A stretch of 64,000 nt of DNA, from the NCBI RefSeq assembly GCF_000218685.1, contig NW_006763295.1, positions 2,120,882 through 2,184,881 of the forward strand, given 5' to 3'. The translations under genes and the position numbers were made by a program. The stretch comes from Serpula lacrymans var. lacrymans S7.9 (lineage: Eukaryota; Basidiomycota; Agaricomycetes; Boletales; Serpulaceae). This document shows, piece by piece, positions 24,244 through 35,300 of the stretch. Position 1 is the stretch's first letter, and each line of letters begins with the position of its first letter. The notes under the pieces were generated by a model. It saw only the letters and a list, made by a program, of their open reading frames with translations. It did not search any database and was not told the origin of the DNA.

Positions 24244-27200
24244 TTAGGTCACGTATAAAGTGACCTGTCCTCCTGGTCGGTATGCCTCAAACGCCATTTG
24301 GACATCTTCTGTCGACCCCAAAGAGACCATGTCACCATCCTCGTCCTTGTACTTTACTCGCAATGGGCTATCGTCACGGCGTGGTCCACACAGCCGGATC
24401 TTCTTGCCAACTTTATCGACGAGATCGTTGTACTCCGTGGACTTGGGAACCTGGATGACGAATATATCCTCGTTGAAGTGAACTTTCACCTTTACTGGAG
24501 GTGAGAAAGCGAAATGAGCACCGGTCGCAGCCAAAGTCTCAAAATTTTGAGACCGTGAGGGGTGGAGGGCTGACCCCCCGAGAGAGGACTCACTCGAACC
24601 AAAAGGTGTAATAGGAGACGAGCTGTTTGGAGAATCTTCCGAGCTGTCACCCGTAGATTGACTTGAACCGCTCCCCCGTTTGCTCTCGGCCATGGAGCTT
24701 TTTGATCTGTGCGTCCACTGCGTCGTGGAGGGTACAGGCGGAGGAACACCCTTTGGAAAATATACATTTGGCTGACTGGCGCTACGCGAACGATTGGGAG
24801 GTGGTATGACATGCCCATTTGTAGACGGCGCTGGGGTAATGCTCCGCGGCGACTCGCCACTATCATACTGCGACCTCAGTTTGGAAGAACTGAACTTGCT
24901 GTTCAAAGGAGCACGAGGTGGCCTGACGCCAGAACCAAAGCTGGTATCAGAAGCATAGCTCGATCCACTTACAGCACTCGCAGTAGAATTCAGACGTGAT
25001 GCAGAAGGGCGGTGCATCTGCTGCTGTAAACTGACAATCGGCGGAAGAGGCATCACGCCGTTGTGGGATCTCCATTGAGCCATGACTTGACCATTCATGT
25101 CTTCCGTGCGTGCCCGAGGTCGGTCGTAGCCTGGTATGGTATCACGTTCAGGAGGCATGCTTTGCGCATTGCTCCTGCGGGATCCCATCGGCGTTCCCCT
25201 TCCAGAAGAGGGCATGCTGTTTGCGGGAGGATAATCCTCGAATTCATCGTCCAGATCAAACTCAAAGCCTTCAGCTGATGAATATGGCCCGCCAGTAGAG
25301 TACGATCCAGAGGACGACGTCGTCGACGCTTGTTCTTCCGAGCCATATGGGCCAACACGCTGAGTGCGACTACTGGCGGGATGAGGTGGAAGGCTGTTCA
25401 GATACTGCGATTGAGAAATAGATGACGACGCCCTATCGTGATTGTTAGACAACTGGGATTGTCGCAACTGATGGGCTGGAACAGATATATGACTAGCGTG
25501 CGAGACAAACTGTGATAAGCCACGCTCCGAAGCTCGACGGCTAGCAACTTCCTTGATCAATCGGTTGATCTGGGTCTCCCATTGTCGCAATTGCTCTTCA
25601 GAGCGACAGCGCAAAGTGAAGTATTCCAGATCATCATCACCTCTCCACCAGACTGCCAGAGAGTAAGGCGTTATCGCGGATGAGCCTAAACAAACAAGCA
25701 AGGTTTGAGAACTCTAAATGATGATAGTAATCGGAACTAACCTGTAGAATTCCTCGGCGAAGATGGGATAGCCTGAGTAACGTTGTTCAAGAAGATACGT
25801 CCTTTGAGCAGCAAAGGCGTGTCTTTCTTCTTGTTTGGTACACCAGACGGTAATGGGATCGGAGTTTGGGGGTTGCCCTGCTTCTTCAAAATAGAGTTAT
25901 TCTTGGTCGCCTTCTTCCCATTAGGAGGGGGCTGAAGCGCCTCCTTGCAACAAAGAATGATCTTCTCAAAGAGAAAAACGTGGTACTCGCGGTCGACCTC
26001 GGACTTTGTCACCATAAAGATATCGTCCAGAAGAAGGCTTCCGAAATTGGAAAGATGATGGCCTTTCCAGTCTTTAACACGGCCCTCCAAATTCTTTACG
26101 GTTTGCAAATTTTCAGCACGTCGTTGTGCCTCATTGATTTTGTCTGTGATCCGCTTGGCAGCTGCAGAGCCGGCCTGAAGCTCGTCATAATGAGGATACT
26201 CTGCCGAATTGGCAGCTTTGATGAGAGACTACCGCCATTGATCAGTAATGCGGAAAGGGCAAGGCTATGCAAGGTGTATGCTCACGTCAAGCAGCAGGGG
26301 GTATTTGCATATCCTCTGCACGGGTTTGATGAGAAAAGCAGGTAATTCCGACTTCGCGTTGATGAGGTTGTTGTGAATCTAAACGGGTAACATAAGCCTG
26401 TATTCGGATTTTTCCCAAAACGGCCTTAAGTCTCGGCATTCGCCGTCACCACGCCAACAGTTGCACATGGTTGTTCTCGACAGCGAACAGCCTAACAGAC
26501 TCTCGGAGCTCGGTTCATTGGACGCACCATCAAGTTTTGTTCCTCTGCAAGCATGATATCTGCCGCATTGGTGTAGTTTGCGCAGTAAGGTTCGTATACG
26601 GAAAACTCTTCTTCCTATTGTTCCCAATTAGCGCGAGGTACGCCATCGATGAATGAATCAGGTATCCGTAGAATGAAATATGAAGGGGAAAGCCATATTT
26701 AGCAAGTGATGAAAGATAGAAATGGCATAGTGAATAAACTCACGTTCTCAATAAAATGAAGACCCCAGCGCTGATCCTTCCACGGCAACTCGGCAGTGCT
26801 CTCTAGACGAATAAGGAACTTTCTTTGAAAGTTGAGCAGCTTGTTTAGGCCAGGGAAAAGAAGGTGAATGGTATCCTGGTCGATAGTGTTGCTTTGAGAC
26901 AGAGCCATGGAATATTTCTAACAGAAACTCTACTGAGACAATGAGACTACCGAGTAAGCCAACTATGACTCACCTGCATGACCTCAAGATCCTGTACATA
27001 TTTGCGTTCAGTTTCAACCATCTCCCTAATTATATTGTTACGAGCGGATTCCCGCGCATTTGCAGGAACGGCAGTGTTTGGAGGGTCTGCCACGAGCGAA
27101 TCGATTGAATCATGAGATGACAGTAATGGTGGCGACAAGGGCGCGGCCTCGAACATGTCGGGCGGCAATAAGTCGACAATAGTGGTTACAGTATTGATTA

Positions 27201-27729
27201 CCTAAAATTACGGATAGTGTTCAATATAGCGAAACGCCCGGGAGATAGAAGGCAAAGAACACACCTTGACCAATCCGTCAGTTGAGTTTCGATCCCATAG
27301 GTCGGTGACGGTAAACTGTTCGCAGCCCTCGACTTCTTTTATGCGCATGGCGAAAAGAGCGATAGCGCGTTTCTTGTCACGCTCGTTGTTGACATTGAAA
27401 ATAGAAGGGTCTGTATTGACGCTGATGGGCTTTATGGAGGGGAGGAGGTTGAAGATATAGCAGAGAGGGATTCCGAGGGCGAAACAATCCCAGAGCTGTG
27501 TGACAGGATCGGTTGACTGGCGAAGAGACTCGGACTGTGCCGAGAGAGCGAAGAAGTGGAAAAAGTTGTGGATGCGCATGAGACGTGTTCTGAGAGAAGA
27601 ACATTGCTGATAGAGCGATGTTGACTGGGATGCAGCCTTGTTGAGAAGCGTATTGTTGGCGACAGGCGTGTCGATGATGAGACCAGGGTTGGATGCTATG
27701 GATTTTTTCCTGGCAGCGACGGACGCCAT
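24244..27729 (-). CDS. CDC24: Cdc24-type Rho guanine nucleotide exchange factor
   Basis: Domains in order: a CH-like Cdc24 N-terminal domain (LWDCFALGIPLCYIFNLL..AIALFAMRIKEVEGCEQF), the DH domain (NIIREMVETERKYVQDLEVM, FSVYEPYCANYTNAADIML, ELPAFLIKPVQRICKYPLLL), a PH domain (DDIFMVTKSE..YHVFLFEKIILCC..RIFLNNV..WWRGDDDLEYFTLRC), a Ser-rich linker and a C-terminal PB1 domain (VKVKVHFNEDIFVIQVP..RVKYKDEDGDMVSLGSTED) with its acidic OPCA-like motif. This is the full Cdc24 architecture: GTP loading of Cdc42 at the cell cortex, with PB1 binding Bem1-type scaffolds. I used the Met at 27729 (MASVAARKKS); an in-frame Met at 27846 would add 39 residues. One intron in the DH region (26379-26527, 149 nt) is much longer than its neighbours. 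Confidence 0.95.
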
Positions 27730-30625
27730 GATGGCGGGAGGGAAAGAAGAGGGAGCACTGGCGGAAGGGAGTGAAGGAGCGCGGTATGTTGGCGAGACAA
27801 GAGCACCTAGTTTATGGGAAAACGGCGTAACAGCGGTTGCAAGCACAACAGTTAGATATTACCTCTTCAAACTCCGCAGTGGCCCCGTTGATCAGCACAA
27901 ACACACACAAATACCCTTTTCGTCCATTTTATACACTTATTTCATCCGTTTTTCCTATTATTTTCCTTCTTTTGCGAATAAACTGTCTATTGTTGTGCAC
28001 TGGTTGCACCCCATTTACTTGTCCACAAAGTGGCTAATTGTTAGACACGAGTGTCTGCTTCGCGTCCTTTTATCTCTTCTGTCGTGCTCGTCGGCAAAGT
28101 CTCACCTCCTCCATGCGCTCTAGCCCATCTCCACCCAGCGGATCCCTTGCGCTCGAACAAATGCCACTTCGATCACGATCTCATAAGATCTCTTACTTCG
28201 CCATATTACTGCCACCACCTGCCACCATGGGATCCCTCGATCCATCAAGATTTTCTTATACCTCGATCATGTGCCACCCAAATGTCTCTCAGACTTTCTT
28301 TTTTTCTTCCCCTCTGTCGAGAAAGTAAAAGCGAGGGCGATCGTACATCCACCCCTGAACTCAGCAGGGACTTTAGTTTTCCCGCCTTCTTTCTCTGAGC
28401 TAATTTCACTCAATGGCTTGGCGCTAGCCTATTTTCTGTCTATTCTATTTTTTTTTGCCAGCTTGCCGACATTTCTTTTTTTTATTTTATCAGTTCGTCT
28501 TCGTTGAGCCTTGACCCAGCACTCGAATCATGTCTGGTGAGCTTCAAAGATTTCTCTTATCAAACCTCTCATCACTGATGTCGTTAGTTGACAAGCTCTG
28601 CCATCGTCACCTTACCGATAGATGCCCCACATTGATGCGTGACTGACTGTTGACCCGAAATGTTCGACTCAGACATCTTGATTATCATGATACAAGTACA
28701 AACTGCACTAATAAATTCCATTAAGTACATTTCAGATGAGTTTTCTATTTCTCATTCATCATGCTTTTCATTCCCTCCACTTGAGGTTCCGCACACACGA
28801 TCCACTCGGACACCCCGAACATCAGGCTTTCTTTCGCAACAGAAGAGCTATCTGCGTACACCGTTGCCAAGCATCGACGTGTCGTTGCTCTGCATTCAAA
28901 TGCCTCGTATCGGGTTTATCGCTCTCAGGAGCTTACGTTCTCCTCTGTATCTTCTCACATCAAAAGTTAGTTTCAAGATGTCTTCCTACCGCTTCCCACC
29001 GTTCACCCCACGGCGGGTCCTACCGCTTTCCAATATCTTTGTCAATATGAACTTCTTTGCGAATCCTTCACACACTGAACTTGGGTCAATTGACACGCGG
29101 TAATTTGATTTTACCCGGTACCGTACAAACATCAAGGCCATTGGCATATGGTATATATGCTCAAACACCGTAATACAGTCTGGAGATAAATTGCTATCGA
29201 TTGTCATGTCATTACCAGTAATTTGGTCGGTAAGAAAGACTTGGTCTGGAGCGAAAAGAGTGCTTTGGAATGCTTGGAATGCATGTGGGTGTTAACTGGA
29301 TCATGCAGTGGTTGCTATCACTCTGATATCAGATGTCAGATTCCAAGCAGTCTCGCTCCTGCGGCGGTGCGGCCCGCCATCACCCGCTGTATGTTGCTGT
29401 CGGGAGCAGGGTCGCAAGCGGTATCTGCACCCTTATCTGCGCCATATACGGAACAGGTACTCGGTTATCAACTTACGCAAAACTCATCTCAGGTTATCAA
29501 GTTTGTATCAAGCGTGATCGACCATGACGACAAGGAGTAACCCAAATGCAACGACACCAGCGACACAAACTCGAGGTGAAGCAAATGGGCCAATGAATCC
29601 TTCTCAATCACGACTTTCAGGAATATCAAATTACTGACTGACAGATTGCAGTTTTAGTCAAGACCACCCAGCGCGAACGGAAATTCATGACAGTGGGCAC
29701 CGACTTCAGGAGTATCATCGTCCCCAATTGATCTCCAGTACCTGTACCAAATGACTTGAACATGTAGGAAAATTGCGTGATAGCAGTTATATATAATGGG
29801 TACCTGTGATGGTCGCACTCGCCTGTGATCCAACTCTCCAAACGTGAGAAGCTGTGAGAAGACGATCTCATTGCACAAATATATGAGTTTGATCACAAAG
29901 AAGAGTCTGAGAAACTGGAGTGAAGAAGTAGCGAATACAACTTCTCTGTCAGACTTCATCATGACATCAATGTTGTACCATGGTACGCGAACTTGAAAAG
30001 TGCAGGTTCCTCCGCCTTCCTTCCGCCGATCGATTATACGAATTCGCAGGCGCTGGGCAGCCCTTACTCACAGTTCGCGCCTTCGAGAGGTGGGTCAGAC
30101 CAGCGTAGCGCCCAGGGGATCACAGAGGTGGCACAACAGTAATGATAAGTAGGACGCGAATTTCCAGGTGAGATCCCGCACCATTCCAAATTGGTGGATA
30201 GCAGATGGCAATCGTCGTAGAAACATACCTCCTATCTGTAAGCTCATCATCAAACTACGATGGCAGATTCTGGTCCGGAAAGTGTTAGCCATGTGAAGCG
30301 TGCAGTAGACAGTTTGCATATTAATCATGATCTCAGGCGCCTTTTGCTATTTGGGCAGGAAGAAAGCTTGAAACATTTCGGCGATTTACGGAAGCCATGG
30401 CAGCGCTGATCCATAATAAAGAAGACAATAATATTCGAAATAATGACGAATAAGCAGTAGTGATATTGTGGCGTTCAGCTCGAAGGTGTAAGTCGCTGGA
30501 TATGTATTTGAAAGTCCGAAGGGTGATTTGCAAACAGATAGAAGCTCCGCCTTAAGTCTGAACCTTGTCAGAGGACTCCAACCACCACTTCCTGGTATTA
30601 TATTCTCTACTCCTGGCTGAGACCC
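27730..30625. other. Long region without a supported gene; possible transcript start at 28530
   Basis: It starts with the CDC24 upstream region. At 28430-28530 a long pyrimidine-rich tract with T-runs precedes ATGTCTG, immediately followed by a strong donor GTGAGC; such tract-then-early-intron starts are typical of highly expressed basidiomycete genes. After the acceptor GTTAG (about 28587) the frame reads only about 20 codons (VDKLCHRHLTDRC) before a stop, and I found no convincing later exons. On the minus strand 29962-29640 encodes a hydrophobic segment (LQFLRLFFVIKLIYLCNEIV) that may be a decayed membrane-protein exon. Nothing else is recognisable. Confidence 0.35.
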
Positions 30626-33284
30626 ATGGCACCAGTTCGTTCTTCCGTTCGTCGAAATCAACATGACCAGAATGCAGTCCCAGCCCGTACGGCAATCCCA
30701 GAAACAACCATGGCACCCGATATGCCAATCAACAATGTATTATTCCTCGAGCCCATGATGGGCACACCCTTGCAGATATACATCGAGAAGGACGTGGAGG
30801 ACAGAGACATATTGGTAGAATTAATATCGGTAAGTCGCGTCGAGTTTCTGTAGTTCGTAAATTAGAGGTAGTCTAGTTGCATTCAGCCATAGAAATCCAC
30901 ACTTTTCGATGTTGGATGGAGCGTTGATCATCGGTTTGCAGAAGCATGGCGGCGCGGTCTCACCAGGGTATAGCGGAGTGCCTTATATACTCGGTAAGTC
31001 GTTCTCTTGCCATTTTTTTCAAATCAGAGTAGCTTTTTTGCGATGGTGTTGAGGACCTGTTACTACTCTGTCAGATATCAGTCGGGAGATTAACGGTGCT
31101 TTATATGAATAAATAGTTGATCCTTACAAGGAATCCGGTCAAAATCTCTATCGTCAGTACGCAGGAAAGAAGGGCAAAATAGTCCTTAGCGCACGCTGGG
31201 TCCATGAATGCATCTCTGCCGGAACGCTACAGACATTCCATACAAATTGGGCCAACTGTAAAGTCACCGGAGCAGAGAAGTGAGCGTGCATCAGCCTGCC
31301 GTCAAGACTGCCTATTCACAATGTTTTCACTGTAGAGTGATTCCAGTGCCTTCCATACCAGGACCTACACCTACGGTACCATCGCAAGATGAGCGTTCGC
31401 AGGCGGCGCAGCCACAGCCTCAACCCATGCAGCCTCAACCTCTCCCACCGAATATGCCGCCGATGCCCTCGCCATCCATCGATCCTCTTGTGCACACACA
31501 ACATGCGTTTGGTTATCAAGTATATGCGCATCACCTGAATGCTGCGCCAAGGGCTCTTCATCCACCAACTGCTGGCCCGCCACAATCATGGCAGGCCCCG
31601 AACGGCATTGCACCCCAACAGACTCATATGGCTCCTCCTCCGCCACCCCCTTCTATGATGGCTCGCCCCCCTTATCGTGATGAAGCATGGGAGAGCTTTA
31701 ATCAACCTAATATAGTAGGGGGCCCAGGTGCGCCTGGGTTTGATTACAGATATAGGGACGATCAGACTGGTTGGGTGGGTGACGCGAATGACTATGCTTA
31801 CGATCCTGCCTCTGTGAGTCCATCGATGTCAAAGGGCCTGACATCTAATGACAAGTCTTACAGTATGAACAGGCCTATGAACAGGCACCGCCATACATGC
31901 CTGACCCTGGCCCCTCTACAGCCAGTCCATCGACAGTCCCCGTCGATGCAACCGATAAACCTCGCGGTCGCAAACGCACTCGTAATCAGGTTAGATCTAT
32001 TGCTTTTCTCGTAAAGACAATAGTAACATTACCTCATACCTATAAGACATCACCTGCTGCCGCACCTTCTACTTTGGTGCTCAATCGCCGAAATCCTCCG
32101 GCTCGTTCTCCTACTCCTCCCACTCGCGTTATCAAGAGCACATACGGCGGCAACCTCTTCACGTCCGATGATGTACTATACCTCAAGAAATATATAGATT
32201 ACTGTCAGGAGCAAGGACTGGTTTTAAGGTTTGTGTGCATGATAGTCTACGCGTATATTCTCTGTACTTACAGTTTATCAGCTTGAGAGAGATATGCGAG
32301 AGAATTGCTGTAAAGGTATGTTTTCAACTTAGCCCTTTGATTTGGGCGCAAATAATAATGAGCATCGCATATAGGCTCCTCATCACACGTAAGGAGCATT
32401 CGCTCCCACTATACATAATAATTATTTTAATGTTCATTACAGATTTTACTCATGGCGTCGCTACTGTAACAAACATCAAATCCGCCTAGGCGGGTACTCG
32501 ATGGACGTTGGTAACACTGACTCTCCTCAGGGTGGAGAAGAATTAGAAGTGGAGGAGGAAATCAGAGCGGGACCAGGACCTGGGATCCTGGCTGCTGCAC
32601 AACAACGCATTCAACAAGAAGTTGACCGCCCTCGGAACCGTTCTCCAACGCCTCCTCGTGCACTTTTCAGAAGTACGACAGGAAAGGGTGTTGCTTTCAC
32701 TGACGAAGATGTTACTTTTCTTGTCCGTTTCATGGAATACCGAAAGTGCGCTATAGTTAAATATTCTCGAACATCTGAGCTCAACCCCTCCATAGATCGC
32801 AAAATCGACTTGATATGGTTGCCTTTTGGAAAGATGTCGCCGTTAAGGTAATATCACTTATATGACCCGCGAATCGTACTAAAATCTCTCTTAGGCTCCC
32901 CACCATTCTCGTGCATCTTGGATGAAGTTCTGGCGGCGGCATAAACACGAATTAAACCGGACAGAAACCGATGAACCACTACCGAACCCACCAGAGAAGA
33001 AGTTGAGATACAGTCGTGCTGATGATATTTTGCTAGCCCGATATTTCTATGGAAAACCTGAGGGAACGTCTGACAAAATATTTCAGGCCTTCGGCCGTCT
33101 CGTAAGTCGATAGCTACATATTTCTACACATTACACCTGAGATTTTTGACAGCACCCTCACCATCCCTGGAAAGGATGGCAAGAACACCACCGAATACAT
33201 AAAGCCAAAATTGATCATTTCATTCAACTACTAGGTAGCGGAGAAACAATAGACGAAACTGAGCCAAATCCTCCAGAGGCTTGA
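30626..33284 (+). CDS. BRCT plus triple Myb-like protein (Rap1-like)
   Basis: About eleven exons join in frame from MAPVRSSVRR to the stop at 33282-33284. An N-terminal BRCT domain reads VLFLEPMMGTPLQIYI..KHGGAVSPGYSGVPYIL..IVLSARWVHECISAGTL. A Pro/Gln/Met-rich linker follows, then RGRKRTRNQ, a basic patch. Three Myb-like repeats follow: FTSDDVLYLKKYIDYC..APHHTFYSWRRYCNKH, FTDEDVTFLVRFMEYR..APHHSRASWMKFWRRH and YSRADDILLARYFYGK..HPHHPWKGWQEHHRIH. Each carries PHH-x4-W-x5/6-H. BRCT followed by Rap1-type Myb is the architecture of the telomere protein Rap1. No C-terminal RCT domain is visible: the protein ends about 30 residues after repeat 3. Telomere or promoter binding is inferred from family; DNA binding by each repeat is not known. 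Confidence 0.82.
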
Positions 33285-33541
33285 GGGGTCAGATATGGGG
33301 GAAAATTCAATGTTTTGATGCATAAACTCACACACACAATTAATATCGAGTTATTCAAATGTCGTCTGAATTTCCGCTTTTCATAAGTGATATTACTTCT
33401 ACCTTTATCCGATGTTCATGGGAAACGCAAAACACGGACTGATAAGGACCAGTTTGGTGCCAGTGAAACAGCACAGCCTGCCACCTTGATCTTAGCTGTA
33501 TCGCTTGATAGTTGGAGGCGCTCGATCATCTTCCCTATACG
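33285..33541. other. Intergenic spacer
   Basis: Short spacer holding the 3' UTR of the Rap1-like gene and the promoter of the dioxygenase gene. No element was recognised. Confidence 0.5.
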
Positions 33542-35142
33542 ATGAATACGTCAGAAACCAAGTATCTAACGGAAGAGCAAGTTCAGAAGGTGAGCTTTTC
33601 TCCGAAATGTAGCAATTTAAGTCGGAATTGAATCTGATACGAATGAATCGTATGCGTAGTTCTATCGAGATGGGTGGGTCCTAGATCACAGGCTATGTTG
33701 TTTCAACTTTCCTAACAATCTTCAAACATCCAACTCGTCAGATATCTCCGCATCCCTGCTTTCTTAACAAAAGATGAAACAGACGCTCTTCTCACTCGCT
33801 CCAAACAGCTTCTGGATGATTTCAGTGTCGAAGACCATCCCCTTGTAAGCCAATGATATCAATATCACAATATTGCAATCATTTAGACTTATCACTATCA
33901 CTCCGTCATTTCCGACCATCCCGGGCTATCAAGACGAGATTCACAACCGGCGAGTCGGACAAGGGTCATGTAGGAGACGATTATTTTCTTAATTCCGGCG
34001 ACAAGATACGATATTTTCTCGAAGAAGATGCTGTTGACAAGGATGGCAAGTTGACTAGAGACAAAACGAAAGCGGTGAATAAAATTGGGCATGGTATAGA
34101 CTTTATATCATCTCCTTGGGTACTGTCCCCTACTTACAAATCTCTCTGTCTTCTTTCGCATCGGTTGGCACAGCCCTGCATGAGTTGGACCCAGTTTTCC
34201 GTAAAGTGACTCTTGAAAATGAACGCCTGAAAGCTGTAGCGCGCGACCTGCGATTCCACCACGATCCAGTTGGTAAGCCTGTCCCGTCCCAGGGGCCTCA
34301 CAACGATATCATGATGCGACTGACGTTTTTGGCTCAGCGTTGCAGTCCATGGTTATCTTCAAACAACCCGAGATAGGCGGTGCAGGTCAGTACTGAAACC
34401 CCAGTGCTTCAAGGGTTGATTGACAGGGGGTTGTTCTAGTACCTGAGCATAATGATTCGTACGTAGCCTGAACACTTCGCATCCGAGTCTCGTCCTCCTC
34501 ATCTTGCTTTCATTTTATGCTCGCTGCAGGACGTTTCTCGTGCGTAACTTCTCAGAGAATGGCAATCAAATTGCAACTTATTGCAGCGTTTTTCTAATGT
34601 GTAGTATACGTCTCCACCTACAGCACTTGGTTTCTGGATCGCACTCGAACACTGTACTCCTCTGAATGGCGCGCTGTCTTTCCTACCAGGCTCGCATCTA
34701 ACGACGCAAATAACAAAACGTTTCGTTCGGCTTCCCGGGGGAGGTACCGGTTTTGAGGAACTCTCCGTTCCTACTCCTGCTCCATCCGAGGTAAGCGCAA
34801 CTGCCAACGTAGTCGCTGATGCTTTTGCTTCGGAGGGCAAGTACATACTAGAGGCATGCGGTCCCGGTGGGTTTACTTCCTCGCTATTTAAACCTCACAC
34901 TTGGCCATATTCATAAGTCATTCATAGGTGATCTTGTACTCATCCACGGCAGCGTCTTGCACAAGTCTGAGCGCAATACCAGCGAGCGCACGCGGTTTGC
35001 ATATACATTCCATATGATTGACACCCCACCATATGCCATCTACGACGAGAAGAACTGGCTCCAGCCAACGCCTAATATGCCATTTTCGCGCATACTCAAT
35101 TCGCCGAACGATGGCGCCGTTCCCGTTCCCATCGCAGTTTAG
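33542..35142 (+). CDS. Phytanoyl-CoA dioxygenase family protein (PHYHD1-like)
   Basis: The start at 33542 reads MNTSETKYLTEEQVQK, followed by a very short second exon (FYRDG) and GYLRIPAFLTKDETDALL, the usual PhyH opening. GHVGDDYFLNSGDKIRYFLEE is a conserved block of the PHYHD1 branch. The Fe(II) ligands are visible: H-x-D in PEHNDSTFLYTSP and the distal His in LIHGSVLHKSERN; the 2-oxoglutarate Arg is likely that in RTRFAYTFHM. It is a 2-oxoglutarate and iron dependent oxygenase whose physiological substrate is unknown. Introns are short GT-AG. The C-terminus reads MPFSRILNSPNDGAVPVPIAV, with no clear peroxisomal SKL signal, so the protein is probably cytosolic. Confidence 0.92.
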
Positions 35143-35300
35143 TGGAGCATCATCGTAGCATGTCGTGTTTCAAAGGCGGAAGGAAGTCCATGTTATTTTT
35201 TGCACACTGCGCGTTAGAGGTGATGCGTTTTCAAGCTTCTAGAATAGCTGTTGTGTGATGTCTGATTGTATTTGTATCGAAGTTGTATCACCATGTACTT

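Noticed and set aside
24709..25298. Plus-strand ORFs inside CDC24
   Set aside because: Arg-rich shadows of the Ser-rich linker of Cdc24 on the other strand.
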